In this document: piece after piece, positions 46,473 to 57,364 of the stretch | How positions within the stretch are numbered: position 1 is the first letter of the stretch | How the letters are laid out: the number at the start of each line of letters is the position of its first letter | Assembly: GCA_036172665.1 (NCBI GenBank) | Contig: CM069874.1 | Location: forward strand, 52,558,707 to 52,622,706 | Source of the DNA: Prosopocoilus inquinatus | Lineage: Eukaryota; Arthropoda; Insecta; Coleoptera; Lucanidae | Reading direction: 5' to 3' | DNA length: 64,000 nucleotides | Program-made: the position numbers and the translations under genes | The notes under the pieces: generated by a model | Told to the model about the DNA's origin: nothing | Seen by the model: the letters and a program-made list of their open reading frames with translations, nothing else | Database searches by the model: none

Positions 46473-47965
46473 GGACTCGTTCGCACGAGCGTTTTCCAAA
46501 ACGTTCAAGTGTTCGCTTTTCCTAACGTCGTGAATAAAACATATTAGATTTAATAGTCATGTTCACATTGAAAGAGTCTTAGGGTGGGTTTCACAAAGCT
46601 TTGTTTAAGCGTTGATTAACTAATCAACCGTTAAGTTTAATAAGTGTTAAAAATTTGATGCTGTTTCACAAAACAAAAAACTATTATGTTAATCTCTGAT
46701 TAACTAATTGGAGTTTACGTTTGGCAACATCGAAAAATTGCCACTTTGACACCGCTTTAAAGTAATCTGTCCGGCATGGCGTCAGGCCTGCAGTCAGGTA
46801 GTGTGAGGTTAGAAACTCAAAATATCTTAAATTCTTCGCATTAGTGCAGTCAGTGATTTTTAAAAATGAAAAAGGAAAAAAAGAAAGAGAGGAAGGAAAC
46901 TTTAGTGCAGTTGAATTACTTGAACATATATGGCAAAGACACATTTTCTGTTTTGGTACAGCTCAGCGGGATTACCACCAGGTGAAATAATTTTAACATG
47001 GGGTACAATTTGTGGGGCCAATGACATGAGAAAAGCCTAATGTGAACTTGTGGAGTTTCTTCTATTGGCAATTTAATTAACTGTTTGATTTGCCTTGCAA
47101 TAAGATGAGTGATACGATGAATTATTCTACGTATCGATGGTTTCTGAAAGTATCAAGAATCAGCTGTTGAAATATTTCAGTGGATAATAACGTAAGTTTA
47201 TCAGCAACTGATTTGTACCATAAAATAAATTTATTTTTGCTTGTTGCAGGTTCTAGTGTTGGACCAAAGAGTTCCATAACTCCTTTGGAAAAGCGAAACG
47301 TTATTCATTATCATCCAAATCATTAAAAGGATATTTCCGCTTCTTATAAAATGAATCCTACCTTAAGGAGGCATTTCTTTATCGTCAGAGAAGAAAGCGA
47401 GGTTGCAGACATTCTGAAATAATTTTGAATTATTTGTTGCTGAAAATAATTTCCGAAATAATGTCATAAAAATTAAACAACAAACCAAGTGAGTAAAAAG
47501 TACAGAAATGTCATTATTTTTCATATTTAAGGTACGTTACATTTTTAAATAAAATTATAATTATTTTTTTTAGATATATGTGTGGAATTTTTATATCAAA
47601 AAAGCTTTATAATAACTATGGAAAATTCATTCGTTATTTTTTAATCGCTAGAAATCTATCGATTAATCTAACGCCTGATTAGACAGAAGTAAACGAAGCG
47701 TTATCTCTTAATCGAGCTTTGTGAAACACTTAACGGAGCATTAAGACTATTTGACGACCGATTACAGAGCTCTAGCCGTTTAGTAATCATCGTTAATTTA
47801 ATCATCGTGTTAAATGCAATTGTTTTCTTATTTAATAATTCGTTACAGAGTTAATCGGAACTTAAATATTTAAAGAAGCTTTGTGATACCGGCCATTAGT
47901 GTGCACACCGATAAAGAAAAAGCGAGCGCTTGAACGTATTAGAAAACGCTCGTGCGAACGCCGCC
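46473..47965. mobile_element. PIF/Harbinger-type MITE, split by a second element
   Basis: The ends GGACTCGTTCGCACGAGCG and CGCTCGTGCGAACGCCGCC lie between TTA (46470-46472) and TTA (47966-47968). Without the insertion 46582-47895 it is about 180 bp, a normal MITE size. Confidence 0.8.
46582..47895. mobile_element. PIF/Harbinger-type element nested in the MITE, 1.3 kb
   Basis: The ends GGGTGGGTTTCACAAAGC and, reverse complemented, TGGCCGGTATCACAAAGC have TTA on both sides (46579-46581, 47896-47898). The (G/C)CGGTTTCACAAA end is typical of this superfamily. It is long enough to have carried genes, and a Lys/Glu-rich stretch near 46855-46915 (plus strand) is the only coding-like scrap, unidentified. 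Confidence 0.7.
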
Positions 47966-48168
47966 TTAATGTCTTCTGACCTTACACAATGTAGAAATTG
48001 TTATACAACTTCTTAACGGTAAATTATTTGTATTCGAGATATACATAGTTGGCCTTTGCTTAAAGAAAATAATATTACGTTTATAGTTTCTTTTGATACA
48101 ATATCATTCATGAGACGAGTATTGCGCATTCCGAAAGGGAAATTCGTTAATACAAGTACGTACAGGGT

Positions 48169-48660
48169 AAGTCAATTTTGATGTCTCTTGTGGGCATCTC
48201 TCTAACTACAAGACAGAAAGAAATTAGATCAGATAGTTATTATTTTTTTAATGGAAATCGTAGCAGGGGATATCATCATGAAAAAGAGATTTTTTTCCGT
48301 TTCCAAAATATACTGGTTATTTCAGAAATACGTGTGTTAATTTTAAATCACATAATACTGTCATGGTGTATCGTAGAGCTTGTGGAAATGCTGAACGGAA
48401 GCACGAAGACTGGGGATCGTTTTCTAATCGTATTTTACCCAACAGGCCGTACATACATTTCAATGAACCGTCTAACACCTACGGGATCCTGGCTCATTTC
48501 AACTTCAAGTCCAAGAGTACGACAGACCTCGTACTGAATGTTGAAGAAATATTTTGGATGCTGTTGCAGTTCGATGATGTACAAGTACCCGACGATACGC
48601 ACTTCACCAAGGATGTATCGCATTTGACAGTTTGGAAAATTTTAAAAGTGCAATAGCTAT
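48169..48660 (+). pseudogene. N-terminal transposase fragment (IS630/Tc1/mariner type) behind a CAGGGT end
   Basis: TACAGGGTAAGTCAATTTTG at about 48166 looks like an element end. From 48363 an open frame of 97 codons contains GNAERKHEDWGSFSNRILPN and DVSHLTVWKILKVQ, the layout of the paired helix-turn-helix N-terminus of these transposases (GN...R...PNR...F...; V.H.TVW.ILK). The catalytic part and the other end are absent. The similarity is weak but colinear. Confidence 0.45.
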
Positions 48661-48929
48661 GTGCAATTACAGTTTCCCTTCTTTATGTTTAAAGATTATG
48701 GAAACCTATAATAATAAAACTGGGCATGATCTGAAAGCATGTTAATGTAGGCCAACTATAGGCCAGCAATTGATTTTATCACACAAAGATGGCAGTGTTA
48801 TAAACCAGATACTGCAAGTCTGGGCTTTTTTAAAAAATAGAAATAGCTCTGAAACGGCTAATTTTTTTGCATCACTGCATTAAAAAAAAACAAATAAAAA
48901 TTTTAAATATCCAACACCCCTGGCAATTT

Positions 48930-49132
48930 TGTTTGGGATAAAGTAATGGAGGAGCGGGTCCTGGGGAGTTGTACCTTCCGGGGACATGCAGGGTAACATT
49001 TTCCCGGCCGTGTATCACCCATACTTGTGGATTGCGTAACAATTGCTGGGTGGCGCCCTTAATCGTAACACCCTCTGCATCTCCCACGCGGTCTCCCATG
49101 AGTGGGGACAGATACGCAGCCCGTCTTCACAG
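48930..49132 (-). other. left half of an interrupted GC-rich segment
   Basis: This is GC-rich compared with the surroundings (CCTGGGGAGTTGTACC, GGCCGTGTATCACCC, CACGCGGTCTCCCATG). Together with 51462-51580 it was one segment before element 49135-51459 landed at a TA. Across the rejoined site a minus-strand frame stays open for 63 codons and is Cys/Arg-rich at its end (RGRCRGCYD). I do not recognise it. It could be a pseudogene, an older element or chance. Confidence 0.4.
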
Positions 49133-49134
49133 TA

Positions 49135-51459
49135 CAGGGTGGGCCAAATTTGACACTTTTAAAGGGAAACACCTGTTTTTAGAAGAGTTAAACAAAATCC
49201 GACCTCGGTGTCTGGAGCTCGATTTTTATGACAAGTTCAATGGTAAAAACCGCATTTCGATATCTCGAACCGTTTAGGCGCTACGGGGCGTTTTTTTTCA
49301 AAATTCTGCGATTTCTAAAAACCTTTATAACTTTTTTGTTTAATAAGATTTTTTATATCTGTGAAAACTTCTTTAAGGCACTTTTTTATGCAGAATTCAC
49401 TGCCCTAAATTACTTTTTTCTAGAGTGTTCAATATTTGAGATATAAGCCAGAACTTTAATTTTTTATATGGAACACCCTTTATATTTTTATATTTTTGAA
49501 AAGAGCAAAAAATTCTGTTTACGAAAACATAAAACACTTGATATTTTAATCAAACAGTTTTTGGGATACATGGCATTAAAGTTTTAATTAAAAGTTTAAT
49601 GTTTTTTGCAACAATCAAGTAGGCTATGGATAACAATAACTAAACAATTTAAGTTTTTTTTTTATGTAATTTATGTAATAATTAAGTTTTTTTTTTATGT
49701 AATTATGTAGGCTGCTGTCAAAATTTGACCATGCATTTGCATTTATTTTGTACTGCAGCGTTTCTAAAGATACACTTTTGCAAGGTATGAAAATAAGTAA
49801 AAATGTACGAAAACTACGAAAAGTACGACATGTTAAAGTGTTTTATAGAAGTTGGTGAGAATATAGAAGAAGCATGTAATCTTTACTACGAGCAATATCC
49901 TGAAAGAAGACAACCCTTTCGAGATATTTTCTTCAGGTTGAAAAACAATTTTATACATTTTGGGTCATTTAAACGACCAACACCCAAAAATTACGAATCT
50001 CAAAGAAGAGATAAAGAATTAGAGAAGATCGTAGTTTTGGGACAAATCGAAAATAACCCAAACCTTTCCACGCGACAGTTGGAAGAAACATCTGACTTAC
50101 CAAGAACTTCTGCAAGACGGATTTTAAAGAGAGAAAAATTCCATCCTTACCGCACAAGAAAAATGCAACACCTCCATCCCGAAGATATTAATAACCGTGT
50201 GGAATTTTCTCAGTGGTTCTTGAGAAAGTGCGAAGAATATGATGATTTTTTCCTAAATTGTATTTGGACCGATGAAGCCAACATAAGCAGTGCAGGGGTC
50301 TGTAATAGATATAATTGTTATACTTGGTCTAGACAAAACCCTCATATTACTGTTGAAAGGAGAAACCAAGGGCGTTACAGTTTCAATGTATGGGCAGGCA
50401 ATTTCCGAGACAGAATTATTGGTCCCTATATTTACAACGGTACCCGTAGGTCACAAAATTATTTAGAAATTTTACGGGAACAAATTGAACCTCTTGTCGA
50501 TGAAGTGCCGCTTATTTAACTGGAAACGGTTTACTACTAACAAGATGGAGCACCGCCTCATAATGCTCGAGTTGTTACCCATTTTTAAATCAACTCTTTG
50601 GCAACAATTGGATGGGAAATCAGGGTCCTATTGGCCGGCAAGGTCTCCAGACCTAACGCCAATGGATTTTTTCTAGTGGGGAAGGATAAAGGATCTTGTT
50701 TTCAAACGGTCTCCCAATTCAAGAGAGGAATTTGAGGCAGCGATGCTACAAGCTTTTGATTCTCTTCGTGCCCTTGAATTGGTAAACTCAGTTCAAGCTG
50801 TAAGAAAACGGTGTCGATTATGTTTGCAGCAAAATGGTGGACAATTTGAACACTTTTAATTTATCGTTAATTCTATTCTATTATTGACTTATTAAACATA
50901 TTTGTTAATAATAAAACAATATTTGTTCATAGCCCTTTAAATATAAAACATATTTAATTAATGTAATTCATAGCCTACTTGATTGTTGCAAAAAACATTA
51001 AACTTTTAATTAAAACTTGAATGCCATGTATCTCAAAAACTGTTTGATTAAAATATCAAGTGTTTCATGTTTTCGTAAACAGAATTTTTTGCTCTTTTCA
51101 AAAATGTAAAAATATGAAGGGTGTTCCATATAAAAAATTAAAGTTCTGGCTTATGTCTCAAATATTGAACACTCTAGAAAAAAGTAATTTAGGGCAGTGA
51201 ATTCTGCATAAAAAAGTGCCTTAAAGAAGTCTTCACAGAAATTAAAAATCTTAATAAACAAAAAAGTTATTAAGGTGTTTAGAAATCGCAGAATTTAAAA
51301 AAACGCCCCGTAGCGCCTAAACGGTTCAAGATATCGAAATGCGATTTTTACCATTGAACTTGTCATAAAAATCGAGCTCCAGACACCGAGGTCGGTTTTT
51401 GTCTAACTCTTCTAAAAACAGGTGTTTCCCTTTAAAAGTGTCAAATTTGGCCCATCCTG
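49135..51459. mobile_element. complete long-TIR IS630/Tc1/mariner-type element with dead transposase
   Basis: It is 2325 bp between TA (49133-49134) and TA (51460-51461). It starts CAGGGTGGGCCAAATTTGAC and ends GTCAAATTTGGCCCATCCTG. The terminal repeats are about 490 bp (49135-49629, 50970-51459), far longer than the 20-200 bp usual in the superfamily. Each contains the inner module TATGGAACACCCTTTATATT / AGGGTGTTCCATATAAAA near its middle. The transposase relic 49803-50859 lies between. A truncated copy of its end is at 51923-52105. Confidence 0.88.
49803..50859 (+). pseudogene. transposase of the 49135-51459 element (frameshifted)
   Basis: ATG at 49803 opens 238 good codons. Helix-turn-helix motifs are NIEEACNLYYEQYPERR at about residues 19-35 and LSTRQLEETSDLPRTSARRI near 93-112. 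The first catalytic Asp is in IWTDEANI (about 155-162) and the GRYSFNVWAG block near 193 is the beta-strand before the second site. The frame stops at 50517. The second Asp (QDGAPPHNARVV, about 50541) and third acidic site (ARSPDLTPMDFF, about 50640-50670) are in other frames, roughly 40 residues apart, and a TAG follows MDFF. The tail ends at TAA 50857-50859. All three acidic positions survive, so inactivation is probably recent. The third residue being Asp with about 40-residue spacing resembles DD41D-like groups, but this is an estimate. Confidence 0.85.
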
Positions 51460-51461
51460 TA

Positions 51462-51580
51462 CAGTCATCGAAGCAACGACTGATCTTGCTCCCAGATGGA
51501 CCGTAGTTACGGTTGGCGCAGTCCCATTTTCTGTGCGTCAAAACGCGCAAAGCGCCCCTCTTGTTACCACGTACCATTTT
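51462..51580 (-). other. right half of the interrupted GC-rich segment
   Basis: On the minus strand it encodes MVRGNKRGALRVLTH, RKWDCANRNYGPSGSK and ISRCFDDC up to the insertion TA. It continues across the element into 49132-48930 in the same frame. Product unknown. Confidence 0.4.
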
Positions 51581-51771
51581 TGAAAACTATTTAATAAACT
51601 CTTGGATAAAATTATAGCACCACTACATTATTTCTTTAAAAACAATTGTTTCAAATCGTTTTTGATTGCAGTGTAATCCTCGTGCAGCCTCTGTACAGCT
51701 GTTTCAGCTCTATTTGGGGCTTCTTCAGCAGAAACGTAGCCTTGCATGGGGTGACTTATTATGTAGCAAAC

Positions 51772-51850
51772 CCGCTTCAATTTGTCAATCCTTAGGCAAT
51801 GTTAGGTCAAAAAGGGATCGTTGGGTGTCGCTATTTTATCTATTCATTAT
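51772..51850 (+). repeat. dispersed repeat with GCAATGT...AGGTCAAAAA, second copy
   Basis: GCTTCAATTTGTCAATCCTT, GGCAATGTTAGGTCAAAAA and TGTCGCTATTTTATCTATTC. Same order as 16327-16410 and 52872-52955. Confidence 0.55.
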
Positions 51851-51922
51851 TATATTTTTAATAATTAGGTAATAATAATTTTTATTGTAATAAATATATT
51901 TCAAGGAGGCGTTGAGCATCGC

Positions 51923-52105
51923 CTGGTGGGCCAAATTGGCACTTTTAAAGGGAAGCACCTATGAGTTAGACAAAAAACTGACCACGGTGTCTACAGCTCG
52001 ATTTTTAGGACAAGTTTAATGATAAAAATCATATTTCGGTATAACGTATTTAACACCTACGAGATGTTTTTCAAAATTCTGCTGTTTCTGAAAACCTGAG
52101 CAAAA
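51923..52105 (+). repeat. truncated, diverged terminus of the 49135 element family
   Basis: GGTGGGCCAAATTGGCACTT, TAAAGGGAAGCACCT, ACGGTGTCTACAGCTCGATT and TTCAAAATTCTGCTGTTTCT follow 49135-49320 in order with mutations and a gap. No other end is found nearby, so it is a solo fragment. Confidence 0.65.
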
Positions 52106-52871
52106 AGTGACTTAAAATTGTTTATTAAAACAAGTTGGTTTCGGATGTCAAGTTTTATTATCAAGGATTGTTTAACTTACAAGTGATTTAAAGTTACAAA
52201 TGAATCACCCAAGAAATTTAACGTTGGAGGTAGGGATGCCGATTCAAAAATCGATTTTTTCAGTTAAACAGATCGTTTAATTTTTCGATCTATTTTTCAT
52301 CTCGACCATATTGAATCGATTTTATTTTTTTACGAAATCGAATCAAAAATAATGTTCAAGTTATTTTTCGATTTGGATGGGGAAACGAAAAATAGAAATA
52401 GACTGTCGTGTGAAAGACTATTAAAATTGCTATTTTTGAGGATATTTAAGTTTTAAAATTACATACATTGTGTAAATTTTGGAAAACATATTTTGTTTCT
52501 TGTTATATGAATTTTTAATTTTCAGAGAAAGCTATTTATGAGTAATTAACTTTGAAAAATAGGTTTCGATTTTAAAATATTTTTAATTGTGAAAATAGTT
52601 TATTTTTGTTACTTATTTTAGTAATTCAATTTGACTTTAGGTTTAATTTTAAAAAAAAATACAAGTTGATTTATTTATTATTTACATAATTTTAAGAAAA
52701 AAAAATCACTTGTTTGTTTTTCTTAATAAAATACTGCTACTAAAATTAGAAATCAACCACATGAAGCACACCGAAAATAAAAGAGAAGACTGAAACCAAA
52801 AAAAGAATATAATGAGCGAGAAACAAAAGGATATCGACAATTTTGGGGCTTAATCGTAATATTTTTTTATT

Positions 52872-52955
52872 AGGTAGCAAATCCGCTTCAATTTGTCTAT
52901 CCTATAGCAATGTCAGGTCAAAAAGCGATCGTAGGATGTCGCTGTTTTATCTGTT
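52872..52955 (+). repeat. dispersed repeat with GCAATGT...AGGTCAAAAA, third copy
   Basis: GCTTCAATTTGTCTATCCTA, AGCAATGTCAGGTCAAAAA, CGATCGTAGGATGTCGCT and TTTTATCTGTTC. It is 1.1 kb from the second copy, and the A/G-rich sequence around it (52780-53380) also recurs in style at 7384-8282 on the other strand. Confidence 0.55.
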
Positions 52956-53602
52956 CGTAATATTTATTAAAAAAAACTTCTTGGTTTTAACATTTTGTAT
53001 TGGCGGAGTTGGCCTTGAAGCGGGTTGGTCCTAATTTTCGTAGATTTTTTTTTAATTTTTGGGGTTGGACTGAGTTAACGTAGAGAGTAGTTGGGCTTAA
53101 TTTTTGATAAAAAAATTAACGAAAAAACTAGAGGACTGAAACGAAAATTATCGAAATACGAAGGACGTAACGAACAAGAAACAAAAGAATATCTTAATAA
53201 TTTTTTCGTTGGGTGAGAGTTAACGTTGATCGTTGGATTGGTCCTAATATTCGTTGATTTCTTAAAAATGTCCGGCTTTAATTTTTTCTTGTTTGGGTTG
53301 TCTTTGAGATTGGTTGAGCTTAATTTTGATTGATTTTGATACTCGACAAAAAATAATAGAAACTAAAGAGACGTAGAAGACTAAAAAAAGAGTTGAAACA
53401 CCTAGAACATAACATCACTGTATTTATGAATAGTATGTATACATTGAATTTATGTATACTTAACTATAAAGGTCTAAAAGAACAAACAAATGAGTCTGAA
53501 CTTTGCTCGAGTGAATCAGTAAAATATTCTAGTTTGTCGTTGGAAAGCATTCACTGAAGCGGGAGAAGGATATGATTTTGAATTTTTAGCAATTTCTATG
53601 TG

Positions 53603-54157
53603 CCGTCAAAGCTCCTTAACTCGAAGTCCTATAGCTCGAATTTTTCTACAATTCGAAGTCGCTTGCTGTCCCCTGCAGTTGCCTAGCGTTTCACATTGAT
53701 TTTGGTCTTTATTTCGAATTTCTCTAACTCGAAAATTTCTGTAAATCGAAATAAATTTGACGAACAAAGGACTCACAAAGCTCTATAATTCGAATTTTTG
53801 CGACAAATCTCCACCTTTTTATCATCAATTTCAGTTTCCAGCGATGGTGCTTCTAGGAATCCCCTTCTTCGGTTGTGAGACAATAATACTATCCACTTCA
53901 GTTGCGTTTAGTGTTTTAATTAATTTGGTCGTATTTATTTTTCAAACATATAAATTTCCATCAAATTAAAAGTCTTACAGTCCAACAGCTTGAAATTAAA
54001 AAAAAAACTCGAAAATGGTGTCAAAAACAAAAACATTGCTGAGGAATACAAAATACCAACAAGTTTAGATATCCACGTTTATTATATTAAATTTTGATGT
54101 CTGTATACTATTGTTTATATGTTTCTTTTTTACTTCGAGTTAGGGAGCTTCGACTGT
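53603..54157 (+). pseudogene. pogo/Tigger relic with CENP-B-type helix-turn-helix
   Basis: The left end reads CGTCAAAGCTCCTTAACTCG. The right end, reverse complemented, reads CAGTCGAAGCTCCCTAACTC and is followed by TA, the usual pogo end. Near 53970-54060 the plus strand encodes LTVQQLEIKKK and, one base shifted, LENGVKNKNIAEEYKIPTS, which is the start of the CENP-B/pogo N-terminal domain (K.EII..LE.G.K...IA.EY.IP.ST). The rest of the transposase is lost. Confidence 0.65.
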
Positions 54158-55265
54158 ATATTCAAGTGATTTTGAACAATGAAAATAATTAGAATCAGAA
54201 GTCTTCTGTTTCCTTAAATAAATAAATAAAATCGGACCAACGATTTTTTTCTTAAAATTATAAGCATTCATTTGGAAAAGCTTGTCAGTGAGCTAATAAA
54301 AAATCACCCTGTATAAATCGATCTTGTTTAAATCGATTATTTTTTGCTCGAATCGATAATTAACCTGCACGATCTGAATCGTTTCACAGATCGATGTTTT
54401 TGACAAAAAATCGGCAACCCTAGTTGGAGGAGACATCAACTCTCCTAGATAAGACATACTTAATGCGTTCTTGTTTTCACATTCTAAGACCACGGTAAGG
54501 TGTTGAACAGTCAGAAAATATCGGGAAACATTTCTGAATCATGGAGTATATCAACCGCAAAGTACGAAAAATTTACCTGCACCCAAAAATAATTTATTTT
54601 TCTAATGAAAGGTATCAATACTTTTTCTTACTTGAGGTAGTATGGTTGTACTTAATTAATAAACATCTTACAATCAAAGGGTTAACACAAGATTTAGGTA
54701 TACACACACACACACTTTCAAGAATAGTTTGTGACGGTGAAATGGAGAAACAAAAAACAAAAAAAAAACACAAAATTTATCACTTGAAAAGTTAAAAATA
54801 AAATACAAATTTTCATTTAAGACTTTAAATTTAAAGTTACCGTTTTCAAATGTTAAACCACCTTTGTTTTTGTATTCTTAACTTTAAGTCTCCATCTTGT
54901 TAACGATTCGGATTTCAAATTTGAAAAGACTAAAAACATTTTGTAGAAATATTAAATACTGAATCATGTCTTTAATTAATTAATTAAATTATGTATGTAT
55001 TGAAATAACTGTTTAAAAATGATACTGAAATGCAATATGCAGGATGTCGCGACCTAAGATGTTGAAACAACTACAATAGATGAAAATAATTCTACTTATA
55101 TCTTTGCATAATTTCTGTTGAATTCTGAGAATTTTATTAAACATTTAGGAAACCTGAAATTAAATTAAACCTACGAGTTAGAGAAGTCGAAAGATTGAAG
55201 CGAATGCTGCATGAGTGATGCCAGCTTAATAACAACACCGAAGCTCTTTTCCGATAATCGATGTA

Positions 55266-56055
55266 CAGGGTGACTACGCGAAATTTCATACCCCCTTTAA
55301 CTCTTTTATTTTTGATTTCAGGAAAAATGTTCGATACCAAACTTATATGGACCAATTCAAAGTTTCTCTGTGTGCTCACAGAAAAACAATTAATGGTCGG
55401 ATAAACGATATATAAACTAAACTTAAGTTTTTTTTAAATAGAACACACAGTATATTATTACGATTTTCGATTCTAAATTAAATTCTACTGGGACTAAGTA
55501 CATGACAAAACTAATATTATAAAAGGTGTCTATAAAATAATTCCTATTTAATTTATTTTATTTTTTAATTTTGGAAATAGAAAACATTTATACTAAGAGA
55601 TGTGATTCAAAACATTATAAAAAGATTTACACTTTGCGTAAAAAAATGAGGATACTTTGAATATGTTTTACGTTAAATTTTTTTCATTACATTTTTTAAA
55701 GTAAAAATTTTCCGAAATATTTTTCTAGTTTAAAAGTTAATTTTTAGAAAACATCTAAACCGATTTAATATGTTAATGGTAAAATTTTATTTAATGTTAT
55801 TTTATTTAAAACCAATACCACGTTTATTTTTTTGGGATTTTTTTAGAATCGAAAAACGTAATATACAGGGCGTTCCATTTAAAAAAAAAACTTAAGTTTT
55901 GCGTATATCTTGTTTATCCGACCATCAATTGTTTTTTTTTGTGAGAACACCGAGAAACTTTGAATTAGTCCCTTTAAGATTTGTATTAAGCAGTTTTTCC
56001 TAAAATCAAAAATAAAAGAGTTAAAGGGGCTAGGAATACTCGCGTAGTCATCCTG
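55266..56055. mobile_element. long-TIR element, GACTACGCGAG family, copy 2
   Basis: It is 790 bp, between TA (55264-55265) and TA (56056-56057). The ends are CAGGGTGACTACGCGAAA and TACTCGCGTAGTCATCCTG. The arm order is the same as in 33967-34866 (TTAACTCTTTTATTTTTGAT, then the inner module AGAACACACAGTATATT). No ORF. Confidence 0.8.
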
Positions 56056-56772
56056 TACATATGTTGCGGTCCGGTCTGGTGCGTAAAAAAGATAGACTGT
56101 TCCTTATAAGGCACTTTCCCTACGACATTATTAGTTACCCCCACTGTACATTTCAATACGTACCTACACTCTATTTTTTATTGATAGATTAGAATGGCAA
56201 ATTCGATTTTAAAAGTCAGAAAGCTCTGGTAAGTTTCTGAGGCAGGTGAGAGTAACTGAAGACGAGTGTCCAAAGTAAATTTTACTTAATACTTAAGGCC
56301 AATATGAAACGACGTTAATTTTTGAGTAAAATTTGTTACAAAGTGTAACTCTCGACAGATTACAAAAATGTTTATTGGAAAGATTCGATATCTTTTTCTC
56401 AATTTTTAAACAATTTTATACAGCGACTGCCAAAAAGTTCGAAGCATATGGGAAACTGGCTACCACGAAAAATATCGATTTTATAAGCACGGATATTAAA
56501 AAGGTCCAAAAATAGATGCAATTTTTGGTCTGCTTAGACTAAATTAGGGTTATGAGAAATCTGTTATAAACAAAGCGAGGATTAAAAAGTCCCTGTTTGT
56601 CGATGCGATCGCTCGAAATTGGACCATGTGCGCCGCGTCGCACAGTGCGTCGAATAATAGGCGTAAATGGACAAAAATCATAATTCTTCTTTCTCTTATT
56701 TTTTGGTCTTGAAAATATACCTATTATAAACAGTTGCAGTAATTGAAAATAGAATAGTATCACTAGAATATA

Positions 56773-57249
56773 CAGGGTGTGTAATTAGTATTGATTTCTT
56801 CAACAATATCTTAACTATTAATTATAAAAGAAAATGTCTTATACAAAAATTATTGTCTATAATAAGCTGTACATCAGAAAATTATTTTCACATGTACAGC
56901 ATGCTCCATAAGTGAGTTATCTACCAAACTTATACTTTTTTTAACAGAATATACTAATTTCGATAAAGCTCTTACAAACTTACAACTGTAGCCCTAAATC
57001 GAAATCTATAGCTGTTCTATTGAATTAAAGAGCTAAAATGTAGAAGTATTTTATTCATAATCAGCGGCGAATATTTACCTACGCAACTATAATGCACCAA
57101 CTGCAGGCAAACTTCACCCTAAGACCTTATACTACAAGGCTCACAGAAATGTCAAATTGTAGCACTTAAGGTGCACGGCCGTATGTTTGCATAGAAACAA
57201 TTGAAATTTAAAAGTTTAAATTTTACAAGAAAATTAAATGTAACGCCCT
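56773..57249. repeat. CAGGGTGTGTAATTAG unit with inward-facing end
   Basis: CAGGGTGTGTAATTAGTATT after TA (56771-56772), and AAATGTAACGCCCTATATAT near 57230-57255. The second motif is the diverged inner module seen in the long-TIR elements. No long inverted arm beyond it was found. Confidence 0.4.
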
Positions 57250-57364
57250 ATATATTTTGACACAATTAAATAGCTATAGTATAATCCAACTTCTGACAAA
57301 GAAAAAAAAATTAAGAAAAAAGAAAGGGTATAATTAGATTTATTAAATTTCATTAAAGTATTAG

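Larger units (their letters stand above)
52231..54422. mobile_element. hAT element with 8-bp duplication, 2.2 kb, containing older insertions
   Basis: Exact GTTGGAGG flanks it at 52223-52230 and 54423-54430. The ends are TAGGGATGCCGATT and, reverse complemented, TAGGGTTGCCGATTTTT. TAGGG(T/A)TGCC is a familiar hAT start. The subterminal regions are full of ATCGATTTTT / AATCGAT motifs on both sides. No hAT transposase is recognisable. The interior holds a GCAATGT-type repeat (52872-52955) and a pogo relic (53603-54157). Confidence 0.82.

Noticed and set aside
48872..49099. Minus-strand 75-codon frame (GRENVTLHVPGRYNSPGPAPP) as a gene
   Set aside because: No family recognised and the frame runs into a stop before the insertion site. 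It is kept only as part of the unexplained GC-rich segment.
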